From positions 2,527,501-2,591,500 of the forward strand of contig NZ_CP060822.1 of the NCBI RefSeq assembly GCF_014489415.1: DNA of 64,000 nucleotides, in the 5' to 3' direction. The first letter of the stretch is position 1; the number at the start of each line of letters is the position of its first letter. The DNA is from Cylindrospermopsis curvispora GIHE-G1. Its GTDB lineage: Bacteria; Cyanobacteriota; Cyanobacteriia; Cyanobacteriales; Nostocaceae. The notes beneath the pieces are model-generated. The model saw nothing but the letters and a program-made list of their open reading frames with translations. It did not search any database and was not told the DNA's origin. The position numbers were made by a program, and so were the translations under genes. Of the stretch, positions 9,439 to 18,535 are shown piece by piece.

Positions 9439-10602
9439 CTAGGAAATATTTTGCAATTCAGCGGTTGTCACCGAAAGATTTTGGGTTTTATTACCTCTTT
9501 GGACTTTCACTCGCAAAATCTGACCTAGACGACTATCCTCAACCACCTGTTGTAGTTGTTCAGCATTACTTATGGGTTGGTCATCAATCGCCACAATCAC
9601 ATCCCCACGTCGAACTCCACCCTCAGCAGCAGGGGAGTTAGGTACAACTCTCATTACTAATACCCCATTTACTTCTGGTAGTTCAAAGGTAGAGTTGGGA
9701 TCGGTGTTATTTTGTCTAGCTAATTGGGGTGTTAAGGTAATCATCTGCACTCCTAAATAAGGATGGGCAACCTTACCGTTCTTTTGTAATTCGGCCGCAA
9801 TTACTTTGGCTTTATCAATAGGTATGGCAAAACCTATACCCATAGCATCAGCACGAATAGCTGTATTAATACCAATTACTTCGCCCTCCGCATTTAATAA
9901 TGGACCACCAGAGTTACCAGGATTAATTGCTGCGTCAGTTTGAATGAAGTCTAGTCTTTTATCACTGATTCCTACCTGGGCGCTGGAACGTTTTAAGGTA
10001 CTAACAATTCCTAATGTGACTGTATTATCAAATCCTAAAGGATTTCCTACTGCGATCGCCCAATCTCCTACTTGTACATTATTAGAAGAACCTAATGCAG
10101 CTACTGGTAAGTCTTTACCTGCATTGACTTTAACTACTGCTAAGTCTGTTACTTCATCAATGCCTTGGACTTTGCCTTCAAAAGTTCTACCATCTTTTAA
10201 TCTCACCGTCACTTTATCCGCTTGATCCACCACGTGGGCATTGGTCAATACTAAGCCGCTCTTATCAATAATGAAACCAGAACCTAAACCTCTTAACTGC
10301 TCTGTTGGTGACATGGGTGGGAAGGTATCACCAAAAAAGCGTCGGAAGAATGGATCTTCCATAATGGGGTCAACGGGACGAGAAATGGTTTTTTCGGTGT
10401 CAATTCTCACTACAGCAGGCCCGACGCGATTAACTGCGGCAGTCACAAAACTGCTTTTACCAATTGCATCAGTTACAGCAGGTATCGATTGTGCTTGGGA
10501 GGGTGAAACTAACAGACTGGAAACTATTAACATCACACCCATGAACATTGCTACCACACGAGAGGTAATTGGGGAATGACGAACTTCAGGAAATCGCATC
10601 AT
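9439..10602 (-). CDS. HtrA/HhoA-type trypsin-like serine protease with PDZ domain
   Basis: A 387-residue secreted protease for protein quality control in the periplasm or thylakoid lumen. The signal peptide spans about residues 10-38 (cleavage near SQAQS). The catalytic triad is His123 (TNAHVV), Asp153 (TDLAVV) and Ser231 (GNSGGP). One PDZ domain occupies about residues 280-380. Cyanobacteria carry three paralogues (HtrA, HhoA, HhoB) and I cannot say which this is. MMRF offers two ATG starts, 10602 and 10599. It is divergent from the metal regulator, 102 bp apart. Confidence 0.93.
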   Translation of the reverse strand: MMRFPEVRHSPITSRVVAMFMGVMLIVSSLLVSPSQAQSIPAVTDAIGKSSFVTAAVNRVGPAVVRIDTEKTISRPVDPIMEDPFFRRFFGDTFPPMSPTEQLRGLGSGFIIDKSGLVLTNAHVVDQADKVTVRLKDGRTFEGKVQGIDEVTDLAVVKVNAGKDLPVAALGSSNNVQVGDWAIAVGNPLGFDNTVTLGIVSTLKRSSAQVGISDKRLDFIQTDAAINPGNSGGPLLNAEGEVIGINTAIRADAMGIGFAIPIDKAKVIAAELQKNGKVAHPYLGVQMITLTPQLARQNNTDPNSTFELPEVNGVLVMRVVPNSPAAEGGVRRGDVIVAIDDQPISNAEQLQQVVEDSRLGQILRVKVQRGNKTQNLSVTTAELQNIS

Positions 10603-10704
10603 TAAAACCTAATCTACAATTTTTATCTTGTTCTACTTACCAATTTAGCTAAAGTTATTATTGAGGTGGAAGCTCAAAAATTCAAGTTCAGCAGTTTATA
10701 ATCT

Positions 10705-11097
10705 ATGAATCCGTCAAATACTTTAGCTGATGATTTTTCCCAGGATGTACATACTCACCATCATAACCATGACCATCAACAACATCCAGGTCACAATTCG
10801 GGGTTGGTGGGACCAGGTCATCCTCATGTTCATACGGAAGAATCACTAAGACGAATTGTCAACCGAATATCCCGCATAGAGGGACACATTCGCGGTATTA
10901 AAACCATGGTGCAACAGAATAGCCCCTGTCCGGAGGTATTATTACAAATAGCTGCGGTTCGAGGTGCATTAGATAAAGTTGCTCGCATCGTCCTGGATGA
11001 ACATTTAACCGAATGTATTAGCCGAGCTGCCCAAAATGGTAACATTGATGCGGAAATGGAGCAACTAAAAGCTGCTTTAGACCGCTTCTTTCATTAG
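10705..11097 (+). CDS. CsoR/RcnR-family metal sensor (InrS-like)
   Basis: A 130-residue helical DNA-binding repressor of the DUF156 family. The N-terminus (residues 16-43) is histidine-rich (HTHHHNHDHQQH), as in the cyanobacterial nickel sensor InrS. Conserved ligand positions are Cys75 (SPCPEV), His100 and Cys104 (DEHLTEC), the C-H-C set of CsoR/InrS. Such proteins release DNA upon binding Ni(II) or Cu(I) and derepress an exporter. The identity as InrS is an inference. Its stop overlaps by 4 bp the stop of the convergent EamA transporter. Confidence 0.85.
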   Translation: MNPSNTLADDFSQDVHTHHHNHDHQQHPGHNSGLVGPGHPHVHTEESLRRIVNRISRIEGHIRGIKTMVQQNSPCPEVLLQIAAVRGALDKVARIVLDEHLTECISRAAQNGNIDAEMEQLKAALDRFFH

Positions 11098-12092
11098 CCA
11101 TTAATGGTCTCCACTTTCCGGTCTTCCTGTCCTGGTAGATTTTCTCTTTGATTAATTAAATAGATGCTAATCAGTGTGATCATAACTCCTATCCATTGGA
11201 TCCCAGTCAAAACCTCTCCCAGTAAAATACGACCAAATATTAATGCAAATACCGGGGTGAGAAAGGTTAAAGAACTTAAACTTGTTAGGTTGCCAGTGGA
11301 GGCAAAGTAAAAGAATAAACCGTATGCGATCGCACTGCCTAATACGGTAGCATAAGTTAATGCCACCCAATCAGCGGGTAGTATATTTTGCCATTGGTCA
11401 ACTTCTAGGAAAGAAGAAATTCCCCAAAGTGGTATTCCTCCCAAAATCATGTGCCATCCGGTAGCTATTACAGGGTCAGTATATTTACTAACAAAACGAA
11501 TTAATATTGTTCCCAGTGCCATGGATAAAGCTGCCAGTAACATTAACCATTCGCCACTAGCAAATAAGGGTAATGAATTATCAAACAAATTATTGTTGGT
11601 ACTATTGGTCACCACACCTGGGTGAATAAAATGCCAGATCCACTCCTGGGGTAACCCAATTAAACTGATACCAATCACTCCTAATGCCAGTCCTAACCAT
11701 CCCCATAGACCAATACGTTCTTGAAACAACCACCATGATAATAGAGCAACAGCTAAAGGTTGGGAATCAATCATTACAGAACCCAAACCCGCACTGGTTC
11801 TAGCTAACCCCTCCGCCAGAAAACCTTGGAATAGGGTGCCATCAACCACGGCAAATAATCCAATCCATAACCATGCTAACCATCCTTTAGGTTGATGTCT
11901 ACCCATAAATGCACCGACTATTAAAATAAGCACTCCTGCTGGCACTAAACGCACACCTGCCATAAATAGAGGTGTGGTATGGGGAATTACTCCTTTCATA
12001 GCTACCATTGCCGTACCCCAAAGGAAAAATGGGGCAATTAATAATAAAGAAGAAGCTAGTATAGATCTGGATTCTCTTATTTGGAATTGCAT
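11094..12092 (-). CDS. EamA/DMT-family permease
   Basis: A 332-residue inner-membrane protein with about ten hydrophobic helices arranged as two EamA repeats, which defines the drug/metabolite exporter superfamily. Short loops and Gly-Trp-rich turns such as GLWGWLGLALGVIGI fit. The substrate is not evident. A hydrophilic insertion at about residues 150-170 (HPGVVTNSTNNN) separates the two repeats. Although convergent with the metal sensor, it is not a known InrS target type, so the arrangement need not be functional. Confidence 0.85.
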   Translation of the reverse strand: MQFQIRESRSILASSLLLIAPFFLWGTAMVAMKGVIPHTTPLFMAGVRLVPAGVLILIVGAFMGRHQPKGWLAWLWIGLFAVVDGTLFQGFLAEGLARTSAGLGSVMIDSQPLAVALLSWWLFQERIGLWGWLGLALGVIGISLIGLPQEWIWHFIHPGVVTNSTNNNLFDNSLPLFASGEWLMLLAALSMALGTILIRFVSKYTDPVIATGWHMILGGIPLWGISSFLEVDQWQNILPADWVALTYATVLGSAIAYGLFFYFASTGNLTSLSSLTFLTPVFALIFGRILLGEVLTGIQWIGVMITLISIYLINQRENLPGQEDRKVETING

Positions 12093-12203
12093 TAAATTAA
12101 TTAGATATTAAAATTTGAGATTTGGATGTTGGTGGTCAATTTTGCCATCCATCGGTTAGGTACATATAATATCATAGAAAATATAAAGTGAGGAAATGAA
12201 GGC

Positions 12204-13316
12204 ATGGCTAAAGTTGTTTTGGATGATGTCAAACGGAAATTTGACAAAGTTACAGCAATTGAGAATATTTCCTTTGAAGTTCCAGATGGTGAGTTCTGGG
12301 TGTTGGTTGGTCCTTCAGGATGTGGCAAATCCACCATTCTGAGAACTATTGCAGGCCTAGAAACCATAACTTCAGGTAGTTTATATATAGGCGATCGCCT
12401 GGTTAATAATATACCAGCTAGATCCCGGGATGTGGCGATGGTGTTTCAAAATTACGCCCTTTATCCTCATAAAACCGTTGCTGAGAATATAGCTTTCGGT
12501 CTGGAAATGCGCCAGGTTGACCGCAAAACTATTCAATCTAGGATCATGTCCGTTGCTAAGGCCCTCTCCTTAGAACATCTTCTAGACAGAAAACCAAAGC
12601 AATTATCCGGGGGTCAACAACAAAGAGTAGCATTAGGCAGGGCGATCGCCCGTCAACCTCAAGTATTTTTACTGGATGAACCCTTGTCTAATCTGGATAC
12701 ACAGTTACGGGATGATACAAGAACTGAGTTAAAACAACTACATCAAAAACTGAATATTACCACTATTTATGTTACCCATGACCAGGTGGAAGCAATGACC
12801 TTAGCGGACAAAATTGTAGTCTTAAATGGGGGCAAAATTCAACAAATTGGGGATCCTCAGAGCATATATGGCCTACCCGCAAATCGGATGGTAGCGACTT
12901 TTTTGGGTAATCCACCTATGAACATTATACCTGCTACGGTGAAAGAGGATATGTTTGATGTGGGTGGAGAGTTATTAGCTATTCCCAATCAGATTGCAGC
13001 TGTTAGCGCAGTTTATCCTGGACAAAATTATCACTTAGGTATTCGTCCAGAGCATATTCGTATAAGTTGTCAAGGAGCAGATTCCCAGAATATACTGAGA
13101 GAACAAGGAGAACTATGGGTAGAAGTGAAAGTTGTAGAGCCTTTAGGAAAGGAAATATTAGTTCGTGTGGAGTTACCTAGTTGTCCAGGATTGATTAACA
13201 TGCAGGTAGAGAGAGATAGACATTTACACCCCGGAGAAAAATTAAAAATATGTTTGGATTTAAACAACCTGTTTGTCTTTGAAACCAGTGATGGTGTGCG
13301 CATCTTCCCCCTATAG
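12204..13316 (+). CDS. MalK/UgpC-type ABC transporter ATP-binding protein
   Basis: A 370-residue ATPase of the sugar-import (CUT1) type. Walker A is GPSGCGKST (36-44), the signature is LSGGQQQR (about 135), Walker B is VFLLDEPLSNLD, and the switch is THDQVEA. The C-terminal TOBE regulatory domain follows (about 240-370, LGIRPEHI). No permease or binding protein gene is adjacent, so it probably serves one or more systems encoded elsewhere, as is common for such orphan ATPases in cyanobacteria. The start ATG 12204 is preceded by GAGGAAATGAAGGC. Confidence 0.92.
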   Translation: MAKVVLDDVKRKFDKVTAIENISFEVPDGEFWVLVGPSGCGKSTILRTIAGLETITSGSLYIGDRLVNNIPARSRDVAMVFQNYALYPHKTVAENIAFGLEMRQVDRKTIQSRIMSVAKALSLEHLLDRKPKQLSGGQQQRVALGRAIARQPQVFLLDEPLSNLDTQLRDDTRTELKQLHQKLNITTIYVTHDQVEAMTLADKIVVLNGGKIQQIGDPQSIYGLPANRMVATFLGNPPMNIIPATVKEDMFDVGGELLAIPNQIAAVSAVYPGQNYHLGIRPEHIRISCQGADSQNILREQGELWVEVKVVEPLGKEILVRVELPSCPGLINMQVERDRHLHPGEKLKICLDLNNLFVFETSDGVRIFPL

Positions 13317-13364
13317 TTGAGTTTTTTTAGTTTTTTACCGGGTGGCAATAATTGTGAAAAAGGC

Positions 13365-13370
13365 TATAAT
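13365..13370 (+). promoter_or_regulatory. Candidate -10 box upstream of dnaE
   Basis: A TATAAT hexamer lies 62 bp upstream of the dnaE start. A convincing -35 element at the usual 16-18 bp distance is not visible, so this is a weak call based on the hexamer and position alone. Confidence 0.3.
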
Positions 13371-13431
13371 AGAAGCCTCAATAATTAACTTTAACCAAGT
13401 TAAACTAACTTCAACCAGTAAAAATTAGTTT

Positions 13432-16089
13432 ATGTCCTTTGTACCTTTACACCTTCATAGTGACTACAGTTTACTAGACGGCGCTAGTCAAATACCAGAG
13501 TTAGTAGAGCAGGCGATCGCCCTAGGGATGAACAGTTTAGCATTGACAGACCATGGCGTAATGTATGGAGCGATAGAGCTAATTAAAATCTGTCGTAGCA
13601 AACCAGGATTTAAGCCAATAATAGGTAACGAGATGTATATCATCAATGGAGACATTGAAAAACAAGAACGTCGTGCGAGATACCATCAAGTTGTGTTGGC
13701 AAAAAACACCAAAGGTTATAAAAACCTGGTCAAACTAACCACCATTTCTCATCTAAAAGGAACCCAGGGAAAAGGAATTTTTTCTCGTCCTTGTATTAAT
13801 AAAGACTTGCTCAAAGAACATAAAGAAGGTCTAATAGTAACGAGCGCTTGTTTAGCAGGAGAAATTCCCCAAGCAGTACTGGGAGGGAAATTAGAGAAAG
13901 CAAGAAAAGTTGCCACCTGGTATAAAGAAGTATTTGGAGAAGACTTTTATTTAGAAATTCAAGATCATGGCTCTCAGGAAGATAGAATTGTCAATGTAGA
14001 ACTTGTAAAAATTGCCCGAGAACTAGACATTAAATTTATTGCCACCAATGATTCCCATTACATATCCTGTTTTGACGTAGAAGCCCATGATGCCCTACTT
14101 TGTATTCAAACTGGTAAACTAATTGCAGATGATAAGCGAATGCGGTATAGCGGTACTGAGTACCTAAAATCCACTCAAGAAATGCAGTTACTATTTCGAG
14201 ATCACCTAACAGATGATGTAATTGCTGAAGCCATTGCTACCACAATAGAAGTAGCAGAGAAAGTGGAAGCCTATAATATTATGGACGAACCCAAAATTCC
14301 CGCACCACCCATTCCCACAGGACACACACCGGATACTTATACAGAAGAAGTAGCTTGGCAAGGACTATTAAAAAGATTAAATCGTAAATCTCGTAACGAG
14401 GTGGATACTGTATACAAAGAAAGACTAGAATATGAACTAAAAATGATTGAGCAAATGGGTTTTTCCAGCTACTTTTTAGTGGTTTGGGACTACATTAAAT
14501 TTGCCCGAGATCATAACATTCCTGTAGGTCCAGGTCGAGGGTCAGCAGCTGGTTCATTGGTGGCTTATGCTATGGGAATTACCAATATTGATCCCGTACA
14601 TCACGGACTACTATTTGAGCGATTTTTGAACCCAGAGCGCAAATCTATGCCTGATATTGATACAGACTTTTGTATTGAAAAACGGGATGAAGTCATTAGT
14701 TATGTAACAGAAAAATATGGTGCGGATAAGGTCGCCCAAATCATTACCTTTAACCGTTTAACATCAAAAGCAGTCCTTAAAGATGTAGCTAGGGTATTAG
14801 ATATACCCTATGGTGAAGCAGACAAAATGGCCAAGATGATTCCCGTAGTTAGAGGAAAACCCACAAAACTCAAGGTAATGATTTCCGATGAAACTCCAGA
14901 ACCAGAATTCAAGGCCAAATATGATAACGAACAGCATGTTCGTCGTTGGATAGATATGGCCATGCGGATTGAGGGAACTAACAAAACCTTCGGTGTTCAT
15001 GCAGCAGGAGTGGTAATTTCCTCTGAGCCATTAGATGAAATTGTGCCATTGCAGAAGAACAATGATGGTTCGGTTATTACTCAATATTTTATGGAGGATT
15101 TGGAGTCTCTAGGCTTGTTGAAAATGGACTTTTTGGGTCTGAGAAATCTGACCCTAATTCAAAAAACTATAGATTTAATTGAACAAAACCGAGGTTATAC
15201 AATAGATCCAGATGATATTACCCGTCAAGAAAGAAAAGCTCAAAAGATCCTAGCTAAAGGTGAATATAGCACCTTACCTAAAGATGTAGCTCAAGCCTAT
15301 TCTCTGCTGGAATCAGGAGATTTAGAGGGTGTATTTCAATTAGAATCTTCGGGAATGAAACAAATTGTTAGAGATCTAAAACCCTCCAATATTGAAGATA
15401 TCTCTTCAATTTTAGCTCTATATAGACCCGGTCCCCTAGATGCTGGGTTGATTCCTAAGTTTATTAATCGTAAACATGGTCGGGAATCTATTGATTACGA
15501 ATCCCAGATTTTACAGCCCATACTAAATGAAACCTACGGAATTATGGTCTATCAAGAGCAGATTATGAAAATTGCTCAAGATATGGCTGGTTACTCTCTC
15601 GGACAAGCGGATCTGCTACGTCGGGCCATGGGGAAAAAGAAGGTAGCAGAAATGCAAAAACAGCAGGAAAAATTTATTGATGGAGCAACAAAAAACGGGG
15701 TCAAAAAACAAGTTGCTGAACAATTATTTGCGGATATGTTAAAATTTGCTGAGTATTGTTTAAGTTATGAAACGGAAGTTTTAACTCTGGAGTATGGATT
15801 TTTGCCCATTGGAGAAATTGTGGATAAGCAAATGGTCTGTACAGTATTTAGTCTGAACGATAGTGGTAACGTCTACACCCAACCTATCGGTCAATGGCAT
15901 GATAGAGGAGTGCAGGATTTATACGAATACTGTTTAGACGATGGTTCAACAATCAGAGCAACGAAGGATCACAAATTTATGACCACCCAAGGGGAAATGG
16001 TATCGATTGACGAAATATTTCATCAAGGTTGGGAGCTAGTTCAGGTTTCTGGAATAAGTAAGTTGGCGCGAAAAGACCAAACTAAGTAG
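13432..16089 (+). CDS. dnaE: DNA polymerase III alpha subunit, N-terminal half fused to N-intein
   Basis: An 885-residue product of the split cyanobacterial dnaE. The PHP domain begins at residue 6 ([13 protein letters not shown]), and the polymerase catalytic acidic motif PDIDTD is at 407-412. Extein residues run to about 775, ending AEY. The remaining 110 residues are the N-half of the split intein, starting with Cys776. After translation it should trans-splice with the product of a separate dnaE-C gene, which is not in this window. The last lysine codon and the TAG stop overlap the start of a decayed repeat element. Confidence 0.97.
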   Translation: MSFVPLHLHSDYSLLDGASQIPELVEQAIALGMNSLALTDHGVMYGAIELIKICRSKPGFKPIIGNEMYIINGDIEKQERRARYHQVVLAKNTKGYKNLVKLTTISHLKGTQGKGIFSRPCINKDLLKEHKEGLIVTSACLAGEIPQAVLGGKLEKARKVATWYKEVFGEDFYLEIQDHGSQEDRIVNVELVKIARELDIKFIATNDSHYISCFDVEAHDALLCIQTGKLIADDKRMRYSGTEYLKSTQEMQLLFRDHLTDDVIAEAIATTIEVAEKVEAYNIMDEPKIPAPPIPTGHTPDTYTEEVAWQGLLKRLNRKSRNEVDTVYKERLEYELKMIEQMGFSSYFLVVWDYIKFARDHNIPVGPGRGSAAGSLVAYAMGITNIDPVHHGLLFERFLNPERKSMPDIDTDFCIEKRDEVISYVTEKYGADKVAQIITFNRLTSKAVLKDVARVLDIPYGEADKMAKMIPVVRGKPTKLKVMISDETPEPEFKAKYDNEQHVRRWIDMAMRIEGTNKTFGVHAAGVVISSEPLDEIVPLQKNNDGSVITQYFMEDLESLGLLKMDFLGLRNLTLIQKTIDLIEQNRGYTIDPDDITRQERKAQKILAKGEYSTLPKDVAQAYSLLESGDLEGVFQLESSGMKQIVRDLKPSNIEDISSILALYRPGPLDAGLIPKFINRKHGRESIDYESQILQPILNETYGIMVYQEQIMKIAQDMAGYSLGQADLLRRAMGKKKVAEMQKQQEKFIDGATKNGVKKQVAEQLFADMLKFAEYCLSYETEVLTLEYGFLPIGEIVDKQMVCTVFSLNDSGNVYTQPIGQWHDRGVQDLYEYCLDDGSTIRATKDHKFMTTQGEMVSIDEIFHQGWELVQVSGISKLARKDQTK
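15757..16086 (+). other. Split DnaE N-intein coding segment
   Basis: Within dnaE, codon 776 onward encodes the N-intein. Cys1 opens block A ([19 protein letters not shown]), and block B contains TKDHKFMT with the TxxH motif that helps the N-S acyl shift. No homing endonuclease domain is present, as expected for the split DnaE class. The tail [14 protein letters not shown] is about eight residues longer than the well-known Npu form and ends where a repeat begins. Splicing competence is inferred from the intact motifs. Confidence 0.93.
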
Positions 16090-16205
16090 GGAGACACAAT
16101 ATTTATTTTTGATTTTTTTCCAATGGTGGGGGTTGACTATTGATCCTTGAACGTTATACGCTTATCTCGTTAGTTTGTTGGGTTTCGTATTAAACTCAAC
16201 CCACG
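16085..16205 (+). repeat. Decayed copy of TA-flanked MITE-like repeat
   Basis: AGTAGGGAGACACAAT begins at 16085 immediately after a TA, as in the four intact copies at 49952, 50506, 55386 and 61740. Further on, a TTGGGTTT...AACCCA inverted repeat (about 16177-16203) resembles the internal hairpin of the family. The rest does not align well and no right end is recognisable, so this copy is truncated or diverged; the right boundary given is approximate. Confidence 0.5.
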
Positions 16206-16252
16206 AAAATCTATTGCTACGTCCCGTGGGTGATTGTTGACAACGCTACCTT

Positions 16253-17425
16253 TCATCGTGGTGGACTGCAAATTATAATATGCTTATTAGCATCGTACTT
16301 TATTTTTCCCTGTTTCTGTAGTTTGTTGAGTAAGCGAGTAATGGTTACTCTTGTGGAATTACAAGCAGTGGCAATATCCTCGTGAGTTAGGCGAAAAAGT
16401 AACCTTGTTCCTTCTACTACTGGTTCGCCAAGTTCTAATTTTAACATTTCTAATAAACTGCTTAATCTATCCTCCACATTATAATGACTAATGATAAATA
16501 AAAAAGACTCTGTTTGTTGTAATCGCTGTTTAATTTTTGGTAAGAGCATTTGATTCAAATTAGGAATAGCTCGCATTTCCGATACATAAATTAGGACTAG
16601 CTCAACATCAGAAATAGCTGTAGCTTCGTAAAGTGGTAGATTGGTCATAGTGGAACCAAAAACCATTCCTGAGGTTGCCAAACCTATGAGAATTTCTGTA
16701 CCTGTTTGACTTAATGTACTCAGTTTCACCAAACCCTGTATAACATATCCAAAGAATGTATTATCTAAGGCAATATTATCCCCCTTAGAATATTTATGTA
16801 TTTGGCGATCTTGCAATATTTCTTCGTCCATATCAATTGTTGTCATGCCCACAATTTGTGATGTAGATGATTTTTGAATTAGCCAGTATAAATTGCTTTT
16901 ATTTATATGGAAATTAAAGGAAGATCTAACTATCAAAGAGGCATTAAAAGGACCATTATAGCGCGGTTTCAAAACTAAAAATAATTGTCTAACTTGATCG
17001 GACTTAGATAATTCAATAAGTTCACGACAAAAATACTGTTGGCATTCCTGAACAATAAAACTAATCAGGGGTTTACCAACTAAAAATTTTGGACTAATGT
17101 TTAATAATCTTCCTGCTTCTTGATTAGCATCTTCAATTATTCCCTGGAGGTTAGTGTGTAAATAACCTACTGGTAAATACTCAAATAATTCCTGATAGTG
17201 TTGACGTTCTATTTCTACTAAATTGCGAGTTTGTACAAATTCTTCATTTTGTTGATGAAGTTCATCTATAGCTGCAAGCAGCATTTTTAGTGTGGTATGT
17301 AGCTCTTTAAAAGTTTGTGGTAATAAATCGGAAGGGATCCATGGCAAGGCTATAGTAGTTTGATATAAATTTAATAAATGTTGCCGCATAACTCCCGTTC
17401 GCTGAAATAATCCTTCTATATTCAC
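16253..17425 (-). CDS. PAS domain - CRP/FNR-type transcriptional regulator
   Basis: A 390-residue protein. It has an N-terminal helical region (about 1-68), then a PAS domain (about 70-195, LPVGYLHTNLQGIIEDAN), a cyclic-nucleotide-binding-like barrel (about 205-300), and a CRP-type winged helix (about 325-385, LTHEDIATACNSTRVTITRLL). The combination suggests a cytoplasmic regulator that senses a small molecule or redox state; no haem or flavin ligand is identifiable. Two inverted ACTTG-N-CAAG palindromes upstream (17498-17530) may be its operators. Family fusion is clear, regulon unknown. Confidence 0.85.
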   Translation of the reverse strand: MNIEGLFQRTGVMRQHLLNLYQTTIALPWIPSDLLPQTFKELHTTLKMLLAAIDELHQQNEEFVQTRNLVEIERQHYQELFEYLPVGYLHTNLQGIIEDANQEAGRLLNISPKFLVGKPLISFIVQECQQYFCRELIELSKSDQVRQLFLVLKPRYNGPFNASLIVRSSFNFHINKSNLYWLIQKSSTSQIVGMTTIDMDEEILQDRQIHKYSKGDNIALDNTFFGYVIQGLVKLSTLSQTGTEILIGLATSGMVFGSTMTNLPLYEATAISDVELVLIYVSEMRAIPNLNQMLLPKIKQRLQQTESFLFIISHYNVEDRLSSLLEMLKLELGEPVVEGTRLLFRLTHEDIATACNSTRVTITRLLNKLQKQGKIKYDANKHIIICSPPR

Positions 17426-17497
17426 TTAATCACTCCCGTTTTATTACAATATATCTGCCGTAAATTCATTATTTTGCCTTTATAAAAAATGCAAACT

Positions 17498-17530
17498 ACT
17501 TGTCAAGTCTATTTACATCACTTGACAAGG
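17498..17530. promoter_or_regulatory. Paired ACTTG-N-CAAG palindromes
   Basis: ACTTGTCAAGT (17498-17508) is a palindrome, and a second copy, ACTTGACAAGG, follows at 17520-17530, so the two also form a 10-bp inverted repeat with an 11-bp gap. They lie 73-105 bp upstream of the PAS-CRP start and could be an operator. Read on the minus strand the pair could also act as a terminator hairpin for the small ORF ending at 17571, because a TTTTTT run follows about 10 nt later. Confidence 0.5.
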
Positions 17531-17570
17531 TGAGTTAATAAAAATTGACTTATTTAAAGGTTTGTACTTT

Positions 17571-17774
17571 TTACGTTTTTAAGTTTGATATTTTTTGTTG
17601 TAACCGCTGTTGCATATAGTTGTTTTGTAATTCAAGCCACTCACCTATACAGTAATTTGACCAACAAAAGCAGTATTCATTCCAGCAGAAGTCGCACAGA
17701 CTAGAATTTTTGATTTGTCCATTACTAGTATAAATTGTTAAAGGGTTTTTAGGACAGGGGTAGTAATTGCTCAT
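17571..17774 (-). CDS. Small Cys-rich protein, unknown function
   Basis: A 67-residue frame starting at ATG 17774. Six cysteines are spread over residues 7-42 (PCPKNP, LCDFCW, YCFCW, YCIGE), which suggests a metal-binding or disulfide-rich mini-protein, followed by a Gln-rich amphipathic helix. No signal peptide is seen. I do not recognise a family. The alternative is a chance frame. Its opposite side contains no competing gene, and the cysteine pattern CxxCxxxxCxC argues for a real product. Confidence 0.45.
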   Translation of the reverse strand: MSNYYPCPKNPLTIYTSNGQIKNSSLCDFCWNEYCFCWSNYCIGEWLELQNNYMQQRLQQKISNLKT

Positions 17775-18021
17775 GGATCTTCAAAGTGGTAGATATGTAC
17801 TAAGTATCTGTCTGTAGAATCACACATCTTAAAGGTGTGGTGATTGTTGACACTTTACGATAACTTACTAGGCAGAGTTACAACAATTAAAGAGACATCT
17901 CCGGAAAAATGGAAAAATATTTATGAATAAGTGGGGGGATAGAAATGAAACTTTGGGCTAGAAGCTGAAAGAAAATTTCTACCCAGATATTGACAAATCT
18001 ACCAAAATATCTACATACTAA

Positions 18022-18180
18022 AATGTATTGTGTATTATCGTTGAGTTCAATGAAGAAATCAATTTTGAACAAGAACTTGTGCAAGACATGATAGACTTGA
18101 TTCAAGTGTTTTACAGTCGCCTTTATGGCGCTGGAAGTCACAAAAACAAAAAGTTGATTGAGGAGCAGTTAATGAGGTGA
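18022..18180 (+). pseudogene. IS607-type serine resolvase (TnpA), C-terminal remnant
   Basis: The frame ending at TGA 18178-18180 encodes INFEQELVQDMIDLIQVF, then SRLYGAGSHKNKKLIEE. This is the C-terminal helix region of the IS607 serine recombinase (the motif ends with RLYG and a basic tail). No N-terminal MerR-like or catalytic Ser domain is present upstream. It sits just ahead of the TnpB fragment, the gene order of an IS607 element. Confidence 0.7.
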
Positions 18181-18195
18181 AATAATGCTACTGGG

Positions 18196-18500
18196 TAACT
18201 CACTTATGATCTCGCTAAAAACCACAGCGTTATCAAAATTGAGGACTTGAGTATCAAAGCATTTTTAACGAGTTTACGTTTGTCCTGAATGTGGACACAC
18301 CCAAGACAGAGATCGCGGCAAAAAATCTAGAACGATGGTTTGAAGGAATTCAGATTCCGATTCGTTCGGATCAAACGGTAAGCTCTACCGAGATAGCTTG
18401 TGGAGTAGACAAACCTCTCAAGAATCATCTTGAGACTACGATGAAACAGGAAGTAGGTTCTAAAGTCCAGATCTGTAAAGGTTTGGGTATCTTTGGGTAG
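18196..18500 (+). pseudogene. TnpB of IS607-like element, frameshifted and deleted
   Basis: Three frames together recover TnpB. TYDLAKNHSVIKIEDLSIKAF is in the first, and then, after a deletion, VYVCPECGHTQDRD (Zn-finger and RuvC Asp) in the next. AKNLERWFEGIQIP and GVDKPLKNHLETTMKQE follow in a third, ending at TAG 18498-18500. The catalytic core is destroyed. With the resolvase remnant this marks a dead IS607-type insertion; its outer ends are not definable. Confidence 0.75.
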
Positions 18501-18535
18501 ATCCTATAGAGCGGTAAAATGAAGCATAATTAACC

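Noticed and set aside
17887-18141. 84-codon minus-strand frame
   Set aside because: It is antisense to the resolvase remnant and has no family signal.
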